A stretch of 64,000 nucleotides of DNA, taken from Pelomonas sp. Root1237. Lineage in GTDB: Bacteria; Pseudomonadota; Gammaproteobacteria; Burkholderiales; Burkholderiaceae_C. A program made the translations under genes and the position numbers. The stretch spans positions 62,001 to 126,000 of the forward strand of contig NZ_LMDK01000012.1 of the NCBI RefSeq assembly GCF_001425055.1, read 5' to 3'. Position 1 is the stretch's first letter; the number at the start of each line of letters is the position of its first letter. Positions 52,439 through 62,833 of this stretch are shown in pieces. The notes beneath the pieces were generated by a model, which worked only from the letters and a program-made list of their open reading frames with translations, did no database searches and was not told the origin of the DNA.

Positions 52439-53533
52439 ATGACCGCGATCTCCGATGTCCAGCTGCAACCCCTGCTGCAAGCCGTGGTGGACCCCGGCAG
52501 CGGCCGCCCGCTGGGTGAAGCCAAGGCGGTCAGGTCGATCAAGGTGGATGGCGCGGATGTCGCCGTCGACATCGAACTGGGTTACCCGGCTGCCAGCCAG
52601 CACGCGGCCCTGCGCGCGGCTGTCATCGCCGCGGCCAAGGGACTGGCGGGCGTCGGCAATGTCAGCGTCGCCATCACCACCCAGGTCGTCGCTCACGCGG
52701 TGCAGCGCGGCGTGCAGCTGCTGCCGGGCGTGAAGAACATCATCGCCGTCGCCTCCGGCAAGGGCGGCGTGGGCAAGAGCACGACGGCCGCCAACCTGGC
52801 CCTGGCCCTGCATGCCGAAGGCGCCCGCGTGGGCGTACTGGACGCCGACGTTTACGGCCCCAGCCAGCCGCTGATGCTGGGCGCCAGCGGCCGGCCCGAG
52901 TCGCTGGACGGCCAGAACATGGAGCCCCACATCGCGCACGGGCTGCAGGTCAACTCCATCGGCTTTCTCGTCGAGGACGACCAGGCCATGATCTGGCGCG
53001 GCCCCATGGCCACGCAGGCGCTGGAGCAACTGCTGCGCCAGACGCGCTGGCAGGAGCTGGACTACCTCGTCATCGACCTGCCGCCGGGCACCGGCGACAT
53101 CCAGCTGACCCTGTCGCAGCGCGTGCCCGTCACCGGCGCCGTCATCGTCACGACGCCGCAGGACATCGCGCTGATCGACGCCAAGAAGGGCCTGAAGATG
53201 TTCGAGAAGGTGGGCATCCCCATCCTGGGCATCGTCGAGAACATGGCCGTGCATATCTGCTCCAACTGCGGCCATGCCGAACATATCTTCGGCGCCGACG
53301 GCGGCCAGAAGATGGCGGCCCAGTACGGCACCGAGCTGCTGGCCTCGCTGCCGCTGGCCATGAGCATCCGCGCCCAGGCCGACTCCGGCACGCCCACCGT
53401 CGCCGCCGAGCCGGACGGCGAGGTGGCCGGTCTTTACAAAGCACTGGCCCGCAAGGTCGCGGCCAAGATCGCCGCCCAAGGCAAGGACTACTCGGCCAAG
53501 TTCCCGAGCATCTCGATTTCCAAGTCGACCTGA
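52439..53533 (+). CDS. apbC: Mrp/ApbC iron-sulphur cluster carrier ATPase
   Basis: A 364-aa protein. An N-terminal MIP18/DUF59-like domain (about 1-90) precedes a P-loop ATPase with the deviant Walker A 'SGKGGVGKSTTAANLA', 'GVLDADVYGPSQ' and the cluster-binding pair in 'HICSNCGHAEHIFG'. It delivers Fe-S clusters to client apo-proteins; the formate dehydrogenase encoded next has many, so the neighbourhood is suggestive. The start at 52439 matches the family. Confidence 0.95.
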   Translation: MTAISDVQLQPLLQAVVDPGSGRPLGEAKAVRSIKVDGADVAVDIELGYPAASQHAALRAAVIAAAKGLAGVGNVSVAITTQVVAHAVQRGVQLLPGVKNIIAVASGKGGVGKSTTAANLALALHAEGARVGVLDADVYGPSQPLMLGASGRPESLDGQNMEPHIAHGLQVNSIGFLVEDDQAMIWRGPMATQALEQLLRQTRWQELDYLVIDLPPGTGDIQLTLSQRVPVTGAVIVTTPQDIALIDAKKGLKMFEKVGIPILGIVENMAVHICSNCGHAEHIFGADGGQKMAAQYGTELLASLPLAMSIRAQADSGTPTVAAEPDGEVAGLYKALARKVAAKIAAQGKDYSAKFPSISISKST

Positions 53534-53650
53534 TACCCGACTGATCCAGTCCCCCAGGGTTGCCCTGCCTGGACAAGGGCCCTCCTTTGTGAAGAAATCA
53601 CAGTGCGGTGGCCAACGATGGCTGCTGGCGTGATTCGTTCCTGCACAAGA

Positions 53651-53665
53651 GCGGGCCCTGCCCGC
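53651..53665 (+). promoter_or_regulatory. Hairpin abutting the fdnG ribosome-binding site
   Basis: GCGGGC (53651-53656) and GCCCGC (53660-53665) form a perfect 6-bp stem with a 3-base loop. It is followed at once by AGGAG (53666-53670), 8 nt before the fdnG ATG. A stem here could modulate initiation on the selenoprotein mRNA. Confidence 0.4.
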
Positions 53666-53678
53666 AGGAGACAGCCGA

Positions 53679-56600
53679 ATGGACATGAACCGGAGGGCTT
53701 TCTTCCGGGTGAGCGGCGCGGGGCTGGCAGCGTCCAGCCTGGTGGCCCTGGGGTTCTCGCCAACGGCCGCCCTGGCCGAGGCGCGCAACTTCAAGCTTGC
53801 CCGGGCAACCGAGACCCGCAACACCTGCCCCTACTGCTCGGTGGGCTGCGGCGTCATCATGTACTCGTTGGGCGACAAGGCGAAGAACGTCACGTCGTCC
53901 ATCATCCACATCGAGGGCGACCCCGACCACCCGGTCAACCGTGGCACGCTGTGCCCCAAGGGCGCCGGCCTGCTGGACTTCGTGCACAGCCCCAACCGGC
54001 TCAAGCACCCCGAGATCCGCGAACCGGGCAGCAAGGAATGGAAGCGCGTTGGCTGGGATGAGGCCATGGACCGCCTTGTCAAGCTGATGAAGGCCGACCG
54101 CGACGCGAACTTCGTCGCCCAGAACGCCGACGGCAAGACGGTGAACCGCTGGCTGACCACCGGCATGCTCTGCGCCTCCGCATCCTCCAACGAAGCGGGC
54201 TACATCACCCACAAGGCGATGCGCTCGATGGGGATGCTCGCATTCGACAACCAGGCACGTGTTTGACACGGCCCGACGGTGGCCAGTCTGGCCCCGACGT
54301 TTGGCCGCGGCGCGATGACCAACCACTGGGTGGACATCAAGAACGCAGACCTGGTACTCATCATGGGCGGCAATGCCGCCGAGGCCCACCCGTGTGGTTT
54401 CAAGTGGGTCATCGAGGCCAAGCACCACAACAAGGCCAAGCTCATCGTCGTGGACCCGCGCTTCACGCGCTCGGCCGCCATGAGCGACTACTACGCGCCC
54501 ATCCGCGCGGGCTCTGACATCGCCTTCCTGGGCGGCGTCATCAACTACCTGCTGACCAACAACAAGATCCAGACCGAGTACGTCAAGGCCTACACCAACG
54601 CCAGCTTCATCGTCGGTGAGGACTACAAGTTCGAAGCCGGCATCTTCAGCGGCTACGACGAAGCCAAGCGCCGCTACGACAACAAGAGCTGGGGCTACGA
54701 GCTCGACGACAAGGGCTTCGCCAAGGTCGACCCGACGCTGGAGCACCCGCGCTGCGTGCTCAACATCATGAAGGCGCACTACTCGCGCTACTCGCCCGAG
54801 CAGGTCAGCAAGATCACCGGCACGCCCAAGGACAAGTTCCTGAAGGTCTGCGAAATGATCGCGGAGACCTCCAGGCCCAACAAGGTCATGACCATCATGT
54901 ACGCCCTGGGCTGGACACAGCACAGCCAGGGCTCGCAGATGATCCGCACCGGCGCCATCATGCAGCTGCTGCTGGGCAACATCGGCCTGCCCGGCGGCGG
55001 CATGAATGCGCTGCGCGGCCACTCCAACATCCAGGGGCTGACCGACCTGGGCCTGCTGTCCACGTCGCTGACGGGCTATATGAGCCTGGCCCGCGACAGC
55101 GAGCAGGACCTGGAGACCTACTACAAGACCCGCGCACTCAAACCACTGCGCCCCGGCCAGATGAGCTTCTGGCAGAACTATCCCAAGTTCTTCGTCAGCC
55201 AGCAAAAGGCCTGGTGGGGCAAGGCCGCCACCGCCGAGAACGACTGGGCCTTCCACTACCTGCCCAAGTGGGACAAGGGCTATGACGTGCTGCAGACCTT
55301 CGAGCTGATGGGCCAGGGCAAGCTCAACGGCTACATCTGCCAGGGCTTCAACCCGGTCGGCAGCTTCCCCAACAAGAAGAAGATCATCGGCGGCCTGTCC
55401 AAGCTGAAGTTCCTCGTCGTCATCGACCCGCTCAACACCGAGACCGCCGAGTTCTGGAAGAACCACGGCGAGCACAACGACGTGAAGAGCGAGGACATCC
55501 AGACGACGGTGTTCCGCTTCCCCAGCACCTGCTTCGCGGAGGAGGACGGGTCCCTCACCAATTCCGGCCGTTGGCTGCAATGGCACTGGAAGGGCGCCGA
55601 GCCCCCCGGTGAAGCCAAGGGGGACCCCGAGATCATTGCGCAGCTGTTCATGCGCATGAAGGCGGCCTATGTGAAGGAGGGCGGCGCCTTCCCCGACCCC
55701 ATCGTCAACCTGAGCTGGCCCTATCTGCAGCCCACCAACCCCTCGGCCGAGGAGCTGGCCAAGGAGTACAACGGCAAGGCCCTGGCCGACGTGACCGACC
55801 CCAAGGACGCGACCAAGGTGCTGGCCAAGGCAGGCGAGCAGCTCAGCGGCTTCGGCCTGCTGCGCGACGACGGCAGCACATCCAGCGGTTGCTGGATCTA
55901 TGCCGGTGCCTGGACGCAGGCCGGCAACCAGATGGCCCGGCGCGACAACGCCGACCCCTATGGCATCGGCCAGACGCTGGCCTGGGCCTGGGCCTGGCCG
56001 GCCAACCGGCGCGTGCTCTACAACGCGGCGTCCTGCGACCCGACCGGCAAGCCCTGGAACCCCAAGCGCCGGCTGATGGCCTGGAACGGCGAACGCTGGG
56101 GCGGCTCCGACGTGCCCGACATCCGGCCCGACGCCAACCCGACCGATGCCGACGCGGTGCGGCCTTTCATCATGACTGCCGAGGGCGTGGCGCGGCTGTT
56201 TGCACCGACCGGCCTGGTCGACGGCCCGCTGCCCGAGCACTACGAGCCCTTCGAGACGCCGCTGGCCAACAACCCCATGCATCCGCAAAACGCCAAGGCC
56301 AAGTCCAACCCGGCCGCGCGCGTCTTCAAGGGCGACATGGAGGCCTTCGGCACGCCCAAGGACTTCCCGTACGTGGCCACCAGCTACCGGCTCACCGAGC
56401 ACTTCCACTACTGGACCAAGAACGTGCTGACCTCGGCCGTGCTGCAGCCACAGCAGTTCGTCGAGATCGGCGAGGAGCTGGCCAAGGAGAAGGGCGTCGC
56501 CAACGGCGACTGGGTCAAGGTGACGAGCAACCGCGGCTTCATCAAGGCCGTGGCCGTTGTCACCAAGCGTATCCCTTCGCTGGACGTGGACGGCAAGCGC

Positions 56601-56750
56601 ATCCACACCGTGGGCCTGCCCAACCACTGGGGCTTTGTCGGCGTGGCCAAGCCCGGTTATCTGGTCAACACGCTGACCCCCTTCGTGGGCGACGCGAACA
56701 CGCAGACGCCGGAGTTCAAGAGCTTCACCGTGAACCTTGAGAAAGCCTGA
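53679..56750 (+). CDS. fdnG: Formate dehydrogenase major subunit, selenocysteine-containing (FdnG/FdoG type)
   Basis: A 1023-aa catalytic subunit that oxidises formate to CO2 in the periplasm. The frame contains an in-frame TGA (54264-54266) read as Sec196 in '[18 protein letters not shown]', the same position as in E. coli FdnG. Everything after it is in phase and highly conserved. A Tat signal leads ('[13 protein letters not shown]'). The [4Fe-4S] ligands are Cys50, 53, 57 and 92 ('CPYCSVGCG', 'TLCPKG'), followed by the bis-MGD molybdenum/tungsten domains. A SECIS hairpin follows the TGA. AGGAG lies 8 nt before the ATG. First gene of the fdnGHI-fdhE-selAB-selC unit. Annotating the TGA as a stop would split the gene in two. 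Confidence 0.97.
54264..54300 (+). promoter_or_regulatory. Bacterial SECIS element and Sec codon of fdnG
   Basis: Counting the U of UGA as 1, stem pairs are C77-G96, G78-C95, G79-C94, then G81-C93, G82-C92, C83-G91 and C84-G90 (last two digits of 542xx). There is a bulged U at 54280 (position 17) and an apical AGUCU loop whose G and U fall at 54286 and 54287 (positions 23 and 24). These are exactly the bulged U17 and G23/U24 that SelB contacts in E. coli fdhF. Confidence 0.95.
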
Positions 56751-56761
56751 GGGAACACGTC

Positions 56762-57676
56762 ATGTCTTCACTCCAATCCCTGGACATCGCCAAGCGCTCG
56801 GCCACCACGACGCCGTCCACCCAGGCCCGGCACCATGTCGCTGAAGTTGCCAAGCTCATCGACGTGTCCTCCTGCATCGGCTGCAAGGCCTGCCAGGTGG
56901 CCTGCATGCAGTGGAACGACCTGCGTGACGACGTCGGCGACAACCACGGCACCTACGACAACCCACGCGACCTGACGCCGCAAAGCTGGACGGTCATGCG
57001 CTTCTCGGAAGTGGAGGTCGAGAAAGACAAGCTGGAATGGCTGATCCGCAAGGACGGCTGCATGCACTGCGAGGACCCGGGCTGCCTGAAGAGCTGCCCG
57101 GCGCCCGGCGCCATCGTCAAGTACACCAACGGCATCGTCGACTTCATCTCCGAGCACTGCATCGGCTGCGGCAACTGTGTGACGGGCTGCCCCTTCGACG
57201 TGCCGCGCATCAGCAAGGTCGACAGCAAGGCCTACAAGTGCAGCCTGTGTTCCGACCGCGTCGGCGTCGGCCTGGAGCCGGCCTGCGCCAAGGCCTGCCC
57301 GACCGGCGCCATCCGCTTCGGCACCAAGGAGGACATGCTGGACTACGGCGCCGAACGCGTCGTCGACCTGAAGGAGCGCGGCTACGCGAACGCGGGCGTG
57401 TACGACCCGCCGGGCGTGGGCGGCACCCACGTTGTCTATGTGCTGCAGCATGCCGACCAGCCCGAGCTCTACAGCGGCCTGCCCAAGGACCCGAAGATCA
57501 GCCCGCTGGTGTGGCTGTGGAAGGGGGCGGCCAAGCCGCTGGCTGTTGCGGCCATGATCGGCGCGGTCATCGCGGGCTTCTTCCACTACACGCGCGTGGG
57601 CCCCATCGAGGACCCGGACGACCCCGAAGCGGATCGCAACGTCGCCCGTGACGATGCCGACCACCCCACCGCCTGA
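56762..57676 (+). CDS. fdnH: Formate dehydrogenase iron-sulphur subunit
   Basis: A 304-aa electron-transfer subunit with four [4Fe-4S] motifs: '[11 protein letters not shown]', '[14 protein letters not shown]', '[12 protein letters not shown]' and '[20 protein letters not shown]'. A C-terminal membrane anchor is at about residues 255-280, with an acidic tail. It carries electrons from the Sec/molybdopterin subunit to cytochrome b. It starts 11 bases after fdnG. The first motif follows an N-terminal 'VAKLIDVSS' as in the E. coli protein. Confidence 0.96.
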   Translation: MSSLQSLDIAKRSATTTPSTQARHHVAEVAKLIDVSSCIGCKACQVACMQWNDLRDDVGDNHGTYDNPRDLTPQSWTVMRFSEVEVEKDKLEWLIRKDGCMHCEDPGCLKSCPAPGAIVKYTNGIVDFISEHCIGCGNCVTGCPFDVPRISKVDSKAYKCSLCSDRVGVGLEPACAKACPTGAIRFGTKEDMLDYGAERVVDLKERGYANAGVYDPPGVGGTHVVYVLQHADQPELYSGLPKDPKISPLVWLWKGAAKPLAVAAMIGAVIAGFFHYTRVGPIEDPDDPEADRNVARDDADHPTA

Positions 57677-57688
57677 CAGGAGCGCACC

Positions 57689-58315
57689 ATGGCAACCCGC
57701 CTTCTGCAGCGCTACAGCGCTGGCGACCGCACCAACCACTGGTTGATCGTGCTGTTCTTCCTCGGCGCCGGCCTCTCGGGCCTGGCCTTCTTCCACCCCG
57801 CCTTCTACTTCCTGACAGCGCTGTTCGGCGGCGGCACCTGGGCGCGCATCCTGCATCCCTTCATGGGAGTGGTGATGGCGCTGTGCTTCATCGTCATGTT
57901 CATGAAGCTGTGGCGGCACAACCGCATGACTGAGGCGGACAAGGAATGGATGAGGCACAGCGGCGACATGCTGCGCGGCGACAAGAGCCACATGCCGCCC
58001 GTGGGCCGCTACAACGGGGGGCAGAAGGTGGTGTTCTGGCTCATGGCTGCCAGCCTGCTCGTGCTGGTGCTGACCGGCTTCATCTTCTGGCAGCCCTGGT
58101 TCGCCGACAGCTTCCCCATCCTGGCGCGGCGCATCGCCGTCGTGCTGCATGCGCTGTCGGCCACGGTGCTGATCCTGACCGTCATCGTGCACGTCTACGC
58201 GGCCATCTGGGTCAGGGGCTCGCTGCGCGCCATGACGCGCGGCACGGTGACCGAGGGCTGGGCGCGCCAGAATCACGCGCTATGGCATCGCGAAATGACC
58301 AATGACCGTCGGTAA
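57689..58315 (+). CDS. fdnI: Formate dehydrogenase cytochrome b556 subunit
   Basis: A 208-aa, four-helix membrane subunit that holds two haem b and passes electrons to quinone. Characteristic segments are 'RYSAGDRTNHWLIVLFF' with a haem-ligand His, and 'VVLHALSATVLILTVIVHVY' with two more candidate His ligands. It lies 12 bases after fdnH and overlaps fdhE by 14 bases. Confidence 0.95.
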   Translation: MATRLLQRYSAGDRTNHWLIVLFFLGAGLSGLAFFHPAFYFLTALFGGGTWARILHPFMGVVMALCFIVMFMKLWRHNRMTEADKEWMRHSGDMLRGDKSHMPPVGRYNGGQKVVFWLMAASLLVLVLTGFIFWQPWFADSFPILARRIAVVLHALSATVLILTVIVHVYAAIWVRGSLRAMTRGTVTEGWARQNHALWHREMTNDRR

Positions 58316-59300
58316 CCCGCAGAAGATCCTCAGCCCGGAAGAGATCGCCGTTCGCGCCGGCGAGCAACTGAGCTTTCTGCACCTGCCCGAGCCCGGCGTG
58401 TTTGCCGATCGCGCGCTGCGCCTGCGCGCGCTGGCCGACGGGCATGCCATGGGCGACTTCCTGCGCTTCGTCGCCGAGCTGGCCGACGCCCAGCACCGCG
58501 CGCTGTCGGCCCAGGTTGCCGTGCCGCTGCCCACACCGGACGACATCGACGCCGCCGCCCGTGCCGGCGCGCCGCTGCTGCTGGCCGAAACCTGGCCGCG
58601 CGAGCCCATCTGGCGCGACTCGCTGCGTGCCCTGCTGACCGACCTGGCCTGCCGCCTGCCCGACGGTCCCGCCAAGGCTGCCGCGCTGCAACTCGCCGCC
58701 GCCAGCGACGAGCAACTGGAGACCCAGGCCGGCCGCCTGCTGTCCGGCGTCATGCTGGGGCTGGACCTGGCCGGCGCACCGCTGATCGCCGCTGGCCTGC
58801 AACTGCATTTCACGCGCCTCGTGCGGCAGACCTATGCCGCGCATGTCGACGCGCCCGTGCCGCCCTTCGGCCGCACCGACGACCCCACGCTGTGCCCCTG
58901 CTGTGGCTCCCGCCCGGTCGCCTCGCTGGAGCGCCTGGGGGCCGAGGGCGCGCGTTATCTCGCCTGCGGCCTGTGCGCCACGCAATGGCATTACGTGCGC
59001 ATCAAGTGCACGCACTGCCAGAGCACCAAGGGCATCTCGCTGCAAAGCCTGGTCGCGGCCGATGGCGCCTCGACCACCACCGGCGCCGTCGTGCAGGCCG
59101 AGTGCTGCAGCGAGTGCGGCCACTACCTGAAGCTGATGCACCCGGCCCGCGACAACGGCGTCGAGCCGCTGGCCGACGACCTCGCCAGCCTGACACTGGA
59201 CCTGCTGGTCGGCGAAGCCGGCTTGCATCCGCATGGCGTCAACCTGTTGCTGCTGCTCGGCGAGCCGGACGAGGCACCGCCGCCAGGACGAGAGCACTGA
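58302..59300 (+). CDS. fdhE: Formate dehydrogenase accessory protein FdhE
   Basis: A 332-aa cytoplasmic assembly factor needed for active formate dehydrogenases. Four CxxC pairs mark its metal-binding C-terminal half: 'LCPCCGSRP', 'ACGLCATQW', 'KCTHCQS' and 'CCSECGHY'. It overlaps fdnI and, by TGATG, selA, so it sits in the middle of a coupled transcript. Confidence 0.95.
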   Translation: MTVGNPQKILSPEEIAVRAGEQLSFLHLPEPGVFADRALRLRALADGHAMGDFLRFVAELADAQHRALSAQVAVPLPTPDDIDAAARAGAPLLLAETWPREPIWRDSLRALLTDLACRLPDGPAKAAALQLAAASDEQLETQAGRLLSGVMLGLDLAGAPLIAAGLQLHFTRLVRQTYAAHVDAPVPPFGRTDDPTLCPCCGSRPVASLERLGAEGARYLACGLCATQWHYVRIKCTHCQSTKGISLQSLVAADGASTTTGAVVQAECCSECGHYLKLMHPARDNGVEPLADDLASLTLDLLVGEAGLHPHGVNLLLLLGEPDEAPPPGREH

Positions 59301-60724
59301 TGGCTGCGCCCGACGAATCCGTGGTCCACGGTTCCAAGGCAAGTCCAAAAGACCTCCCGGCCCTGGACAGATTGCTGCGCGAAGCCGCGCCGCTGGTGGC
59401 CGAGCATGGCCACACGCTGGTCGCCAAGGAGGCGAGGGCGCTGCTGGACGCGCTGCGCACCCAGGCCCTGGCCGGCGAGCTGACCCGTTCGGACCTGGAC
59501 GGCCTGCCCGCCGCGCTCGCCGCCCGCGTGCAGGCGCGCATGCGGCCCGCCATGCGCGCCGTGCTCAACCTGACCGGCACCGTCATCCATACCAACCTCG
59601 GCCGCTCCCTGCTGGCCGACGCCGCGCTGCAGCAGGTGCTGGCGCTGATGGGTTCGCCCAACAACCTCGAGTTCGACCTTGCCGCGGGTGGCCGCGGCGA
59701 CCGCGACGAACTGATCGAAGCCCTGCTGTGCGAGCTGACCGGCGCGGAGGCCGCCACCGTCGTCAACAACAACGCCGCCGCCGTGCTGCTGGGGATCGCG
59801 GCGCTGGCCGGTGGCAAGGAAGCCATCGTGTCGCGCGGCGAGCTGGTCGAGATCGGTGGCGCCTTCCGCATGCCCGACGTGATGGCCGCGGCCGGCGCGA
59901 CGCTGGTGGAGGTGGGCACCACCAATCGCACCCACCCGCGCGACTACGAGCAGGCCATCACGCCGCGCACCGGTCTCATCGTCAAGGTGCACACCAGCAA
60001 CTACCAGGTGCAGGGCTTCACGGCGGCGGTGGACGAGGCGACGCTGGCGCCCATCGCGCATGCCGCCGGTCTGCCCCTGATGACCGACCTCGGCAGCGGC
60101 GCGCTGGTGGATCTGGCCGCCTACGGCCTGCCCGCCGAGCCGCTGCCCCAGGCCATGCTCGCGGCCGGCTGCGACGTCGTCACCTTCAGCGGTGACAAGC
60201 TGCTGGGCGGCCCGCAGGCCGGCCTCATCGTCGGCAGCAAGGCCGCGGTGGGCCGAATCCGCAAGTACCCGATGAAGCGCGCGCTGCGCCTGTCCAAACT
60301 GCCCCTCGCGGCGCTGGAGGCCACGCTGCGGCTCTATCTGCGGCCCGAAAGGCTGGCGCGGGACCTGCCGACACTGCGCCTGTTGACGAGGCCTCAGGAC
60401 CAGATCGCCGCGCTGGCCCAACGCCTGCTGCTCGAGATCGCCGCCGCTGTCGCGCCGCGCTTCACCGTCGAGACGGTGGCACTGCAGAGCCAGATCGGCT
60501 CTGGCTCACTCCCTGTCGAGCGGCTGCCGTCTGCCGGCCTGGCAATCAGCGCGGTCGACGGCCGCGGCCGCACGCTTGAAGCGCTGGCCACCGCGCTGCG
60601 CGAGCTGCCACGACCCGTCATCGGCCGCGTGCAGGACAACCGGCTGCTGCTGGACCTGCGCTGCCTCGAAGAGCCCGCGCTGCTGACCTCTCAGCTCGCC
60701 TTGTTGAAGGAGGCCCTGGCGTGA
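59300..60724 (+). CDS. selA: L-seryl-tRNA(Sec) selenium transferase
   Basis: A 474-aa pyridoxal-phosphate enzyme that converts Ser-tRNA(Sec) to Sec-tRNA(Sec) using selenophosphate. PLP attaches to Lys300 in '[15 protein letters not shown]'; '[15 protein letters not shown]' and '[19 protein letters not shown]' are typical SelA segments. ATG 59300 overlaps the fdhE stop; the following selB GTG overlaps the selA stop (GTGA). Confidence 0.97.
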   Translation: MAAPDESVVHGSKASPKDLPALDRLLREAAPLVAEHGHTLVAKEARALLDALRTQALAGELTRSDLDGLPAALAARVQARMRPAMRAVLNLTGTVIHTNLGRSLLADAALQQVLALMGSPNNLEFDLAAGGRGDRDELIEALLCELTGAEAATVVNNNAAAVLLGIAALAGGKEAIVSRGELVEIGGAFRMPDVMAAAGATLVEVGTTNRTHPRDYEQAITPRTGLIVKVHTSNYQVQGFTAAVDEATLAPIAHAAGLPLMTDLGSGALVDLAAYGLPAEPLPQAMLAAGCDVVTFSGDKLLGGPQAGLIVGSKAAVGRIRKYPMKRALRLSKLPLAALEATLRLYLRPERLARDLPTLRLLTRPQDQIAALAQRLLLEIAAAVAPRFTVETVALQSQIGSGSLPVERLPSAGLAISAVDGRGRTLEALATALRELPRPVIGRVQDNRLLLDLRCLEEPALLTSQLALLKEALA

Positions 60725-62589
60725 TCGTGGGAACCGCCGGCCACATCGACCACGGCAAGACCACGCTCGTGCGTGCGCTGACGGGTGTGGACACCGACCG
60801 CCTGCCCGAAGAGAAGGCGCGTGGCATCAGCATCGAGCTGGGCTATGCCTATCTCGATGTCTCTGATCGCGATGAACGGATCGGCTTCATCGACGTCCCC
60901 GGCCACGAGAAGCTGGTGCACACCATGCTGGCCGGTGCCAGCGGCATCGACTTCGCATTGCTGCTGGTTGCGGCCGACGACGGCGTCATGCCGCAGACGC
61001 GCGAACACCTGGCGGTGCTCAGCCTGCTGGGCCTGACGCGCGGTGCCGTCGTCATCACCAAGGCTGATCGCGCCGAGCCCGGCCGCGTTGCCGCGCTGCA
61101 GGAGGAGGTGAGGGCGCTGCTCGCCGGGACGGGCCTGGATGCCGCGCCCATCCTGGCCGTGTCCGCGCCCACGGGCGATGGCCTGGGTGAACTGCGCGAA
61201 CTGCTGTTCGCCGCCGCCCGCCAACTGCCGGCCCGCGCCTCGCCGCATCTCGCCGCCCGCCTTGCCGTGGACCGCGCCTTCAGCCTCGACGGCGTCGGCA
61301 CCGTCGTCACCGGCACGCTGCACGCCGGCGAGATCGCCGTCGGCGACGAGCTCGTCATTCAAGGCCACCGCGCCCGCGTGCGCAGCCTGCATGCGCAGAA
61401 CCGCGCCGTCGAGCACGCCCAGGCCGGCCAGCGCTGCGCCGTCGCGCTTGCCGGCCTCGCCAAGGAGCAGGCGCCGCGCGGCCAGTGGCTGACCGCGCCG
61501 GCCGTGGCGCTAGCGACCGAACGCCTCGATGCGCGGCTCACGCTATGGCCCGGCGAGGCCAGGCCGCTGCGCTCGGGCACGCGTGTTCACCTGCACCTCG
61601 GCGCCCAAGCCGTCATGGCCAGTGTGGCGGTGCTGGACGGCGACGCCATCGAGCCCGGCGGCACGGCCCGCGTGCAGCTCGTCTGCCACGCGCCCGTCGG
61701 TGCCTGGCGCGGCGATCGCCTCGTGCTGCGCGATGCCGGCGCCAGCCGCACCATCGCCGGCGGCACCGTGCTCGATCCCTTTGCGCCTGCGCGCTATCGC
61801 CGTGCCCCCGAGCGGCTTGCCGAACTCACGGCCTGCGAGCTGCCCACCGCCGAGCAACGTCGCGAGCGGCTGATGGCGCTGTCGTCGCTGGGGCTGGACC
61901 TGGCCCGCTTTGCGCAGGCCGAGGGCCTCGCCGAGGCGCTGGACGGCTGGTCCCTGGGCACCGAGGCCCGTGCGGCGCTGACGACCAAGCTGCTCACCAC
62001 GCTGGCCGACTTTCATGCGAAGTCGCCTGACGAACTCGGCCCCGATGCCGCGCGGCTGCGCCGCCTCGTCGCACCCCGCATCGCCGAGGCCTTGTGGCGC
62101 CATCTGCTGGCTGAGCTGCGTGCCGCGGGTCACATCGCCCAGCGTGGCGCCTGCATGCACCTGCCCGAGCACGGCGTGCAGCTGTCGGCCGCCGAGCAGC
62201 GCATCGCCGAGAAGATCGCGCCCCGGCTGGCCGCTGCGGGTGCAGAAGGCGCCTGGGCCCGCGACCTCGCCAAGGACTGCGCCGAGCCCGAGCCGCTGAT
62301 GCGCGCCACGCTGGCGCGGCTGGCCCGGCAGGGCGAGCTGCACCAGGTGGTGAAGGACTTGTATTGCGACACCGCGACGATGACGCGGCTCGCCGGCATC
62401 GCGCGCCGCATCGGCGCCGAGCAGGGCACGGTCACCGCTGCGGCTTTCCGCGACGCGACCGGCCTGGGCCGCAAGCGGGCCATCCAGCACCTGGAACATT
62501 TCGACCGCGTTGGGCTGCTGCGCCGCGTGGGCGACGAACATCGGCTTCGGGCGGACAGCGCGCTGTTCGCCGAAAGCATCACGTCATGA
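60721..62589 (+). CDS. selB: Selenocysteine-specific elongation factor SelB
   Basis: A 622-aa protein starting at GTG 60721. The EF-Tu-like GTPase part has G1 '[17 protein letters not shown]', '[16 protein letters not shown]' and 'TKADRAEPG'. Beta-barrel domains and C-terminal winged helices that bind the SECIS RNA follow ('[20 protein letters not shown]' in the last one). It brings Sec-tRNA(Sec) to the UGA of fdnG. The stop is one base before the tRNA-Sec gene. Confidence 0.97.
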   Translation: MIVGTAGHIDHGKTTLVRALTGVDTDRLPEEKARGISIELGYAYLDVSDRDERIGFIDVPGHEKLVHTMLAGASGIDFALLLVAADDGVMPQTREHLAVLSLLGLTRGAVVITKADRAEPGRVAALQEEVRALLAGTGLDAAPILAVSAPTGDGLGELRELLFAAARQLPARASPHLAARLAVDRAFSLDGVGTVVTGTLHAGEIAVGDELVIQGHRARVRSLHAQNRAVEHAQAGQRCAVALAGLAKEQAPRGQWLTAPAVALATERLDARLTLWPGEARPLRSGTRVHLHLGAQAVMASVAVLDGDAIEPGGTARVQLVCHAPVGAWRGDRLVLRDAGASRTIAGGTVLDPFAPARYRRAPERLAELTACELPTAEQRRERLMALSSLGLDLARFAQAEGLAEALDGWSLGTEARAALTTKLLTTLADFHAKSPDELGPDAARLRRLVAPRIAEALWRHLLAELRAAGHIAQRGACMHLPEHGVQLSAAEQRIAEKIAPRLAAAGAEGAWARDLAKDCAEPEPLMRATLARLARQGELHQVVKDLYCDTATMTRLAGIARRIGAEQGTVTAAAFRDATGLGRKRAIQHLEHFDRVGLLRRVGDEHRLRADSALFAESITS

Positions 62590-62590
62590 G

Positions 62591-62685
62591 GGAAGGGGAA
62601 CGACACCGGTGTGTCGGCCGGGCTTCAAACCCGGTGGGTGGCGCCACGCGCTGCTGGGTGGGTTCGACTCCCACGCCCTTCCGCC
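62591..62685 (+). tRNA. selC: tRNA-Sec (anticodon TCA)
   Basis: An unusually long tRNA. The acceptor GGAAGGG (62591-62597) pairs with CCCTTCC (62676-62682). The D stem has 6 bp, CGACAC/GTGTCG (62601-62606, 62611-62616), with a 4-base loop that is diagnostic of tRNA-Sec. Anticodon stem CCGGG/CCCGG encloses loop CTTCAAA with TCA at 62625-62627. A long variable arm and T arm GTGGG-TTCGACT-CCCAC follow. The 8th acceptor position is G98/G75 (626xx), a mismatch where E. coli has a pair. The 3' end reads GCCG, so CCA is not fully encoded. Confidence 0.95.
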
Positions 62686-62833
62686 GTTGGACATTCATTC
62701 GGCTACTGCGCGACCCGATCTTGCGCCTGCGATGCTCGCCGTACCCGAGTACGGCTGCGCTTCTCGACGCAACCTCGGGCCGCTCGCGACGCCGACTGAA
62801 CGCCCAACGCTTTTGTTTGATCCGGGCGCTGGC

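Noticed and set aside
54264-54266. TGA as a nonsense mutation or true end of a short fdnG
   Set aside because: It is at the Sec codon of the family, followed by a SECIS with correct U17/G23/U24, and selA, selB and selC are adjacent.
53598-56627. 1009-codon open frame antisense to fdnG
   Set aside because: Low-complexity translation; the sense frame is a conserved formate dehydrogenase.
62686-62833. Coding extension of the GcvH-like gene back towards tRNA-Sec
   Set aside because: The frame stays open through the tRNA but has no GcvH similarity before 62834 and would overlap an RNA gene.
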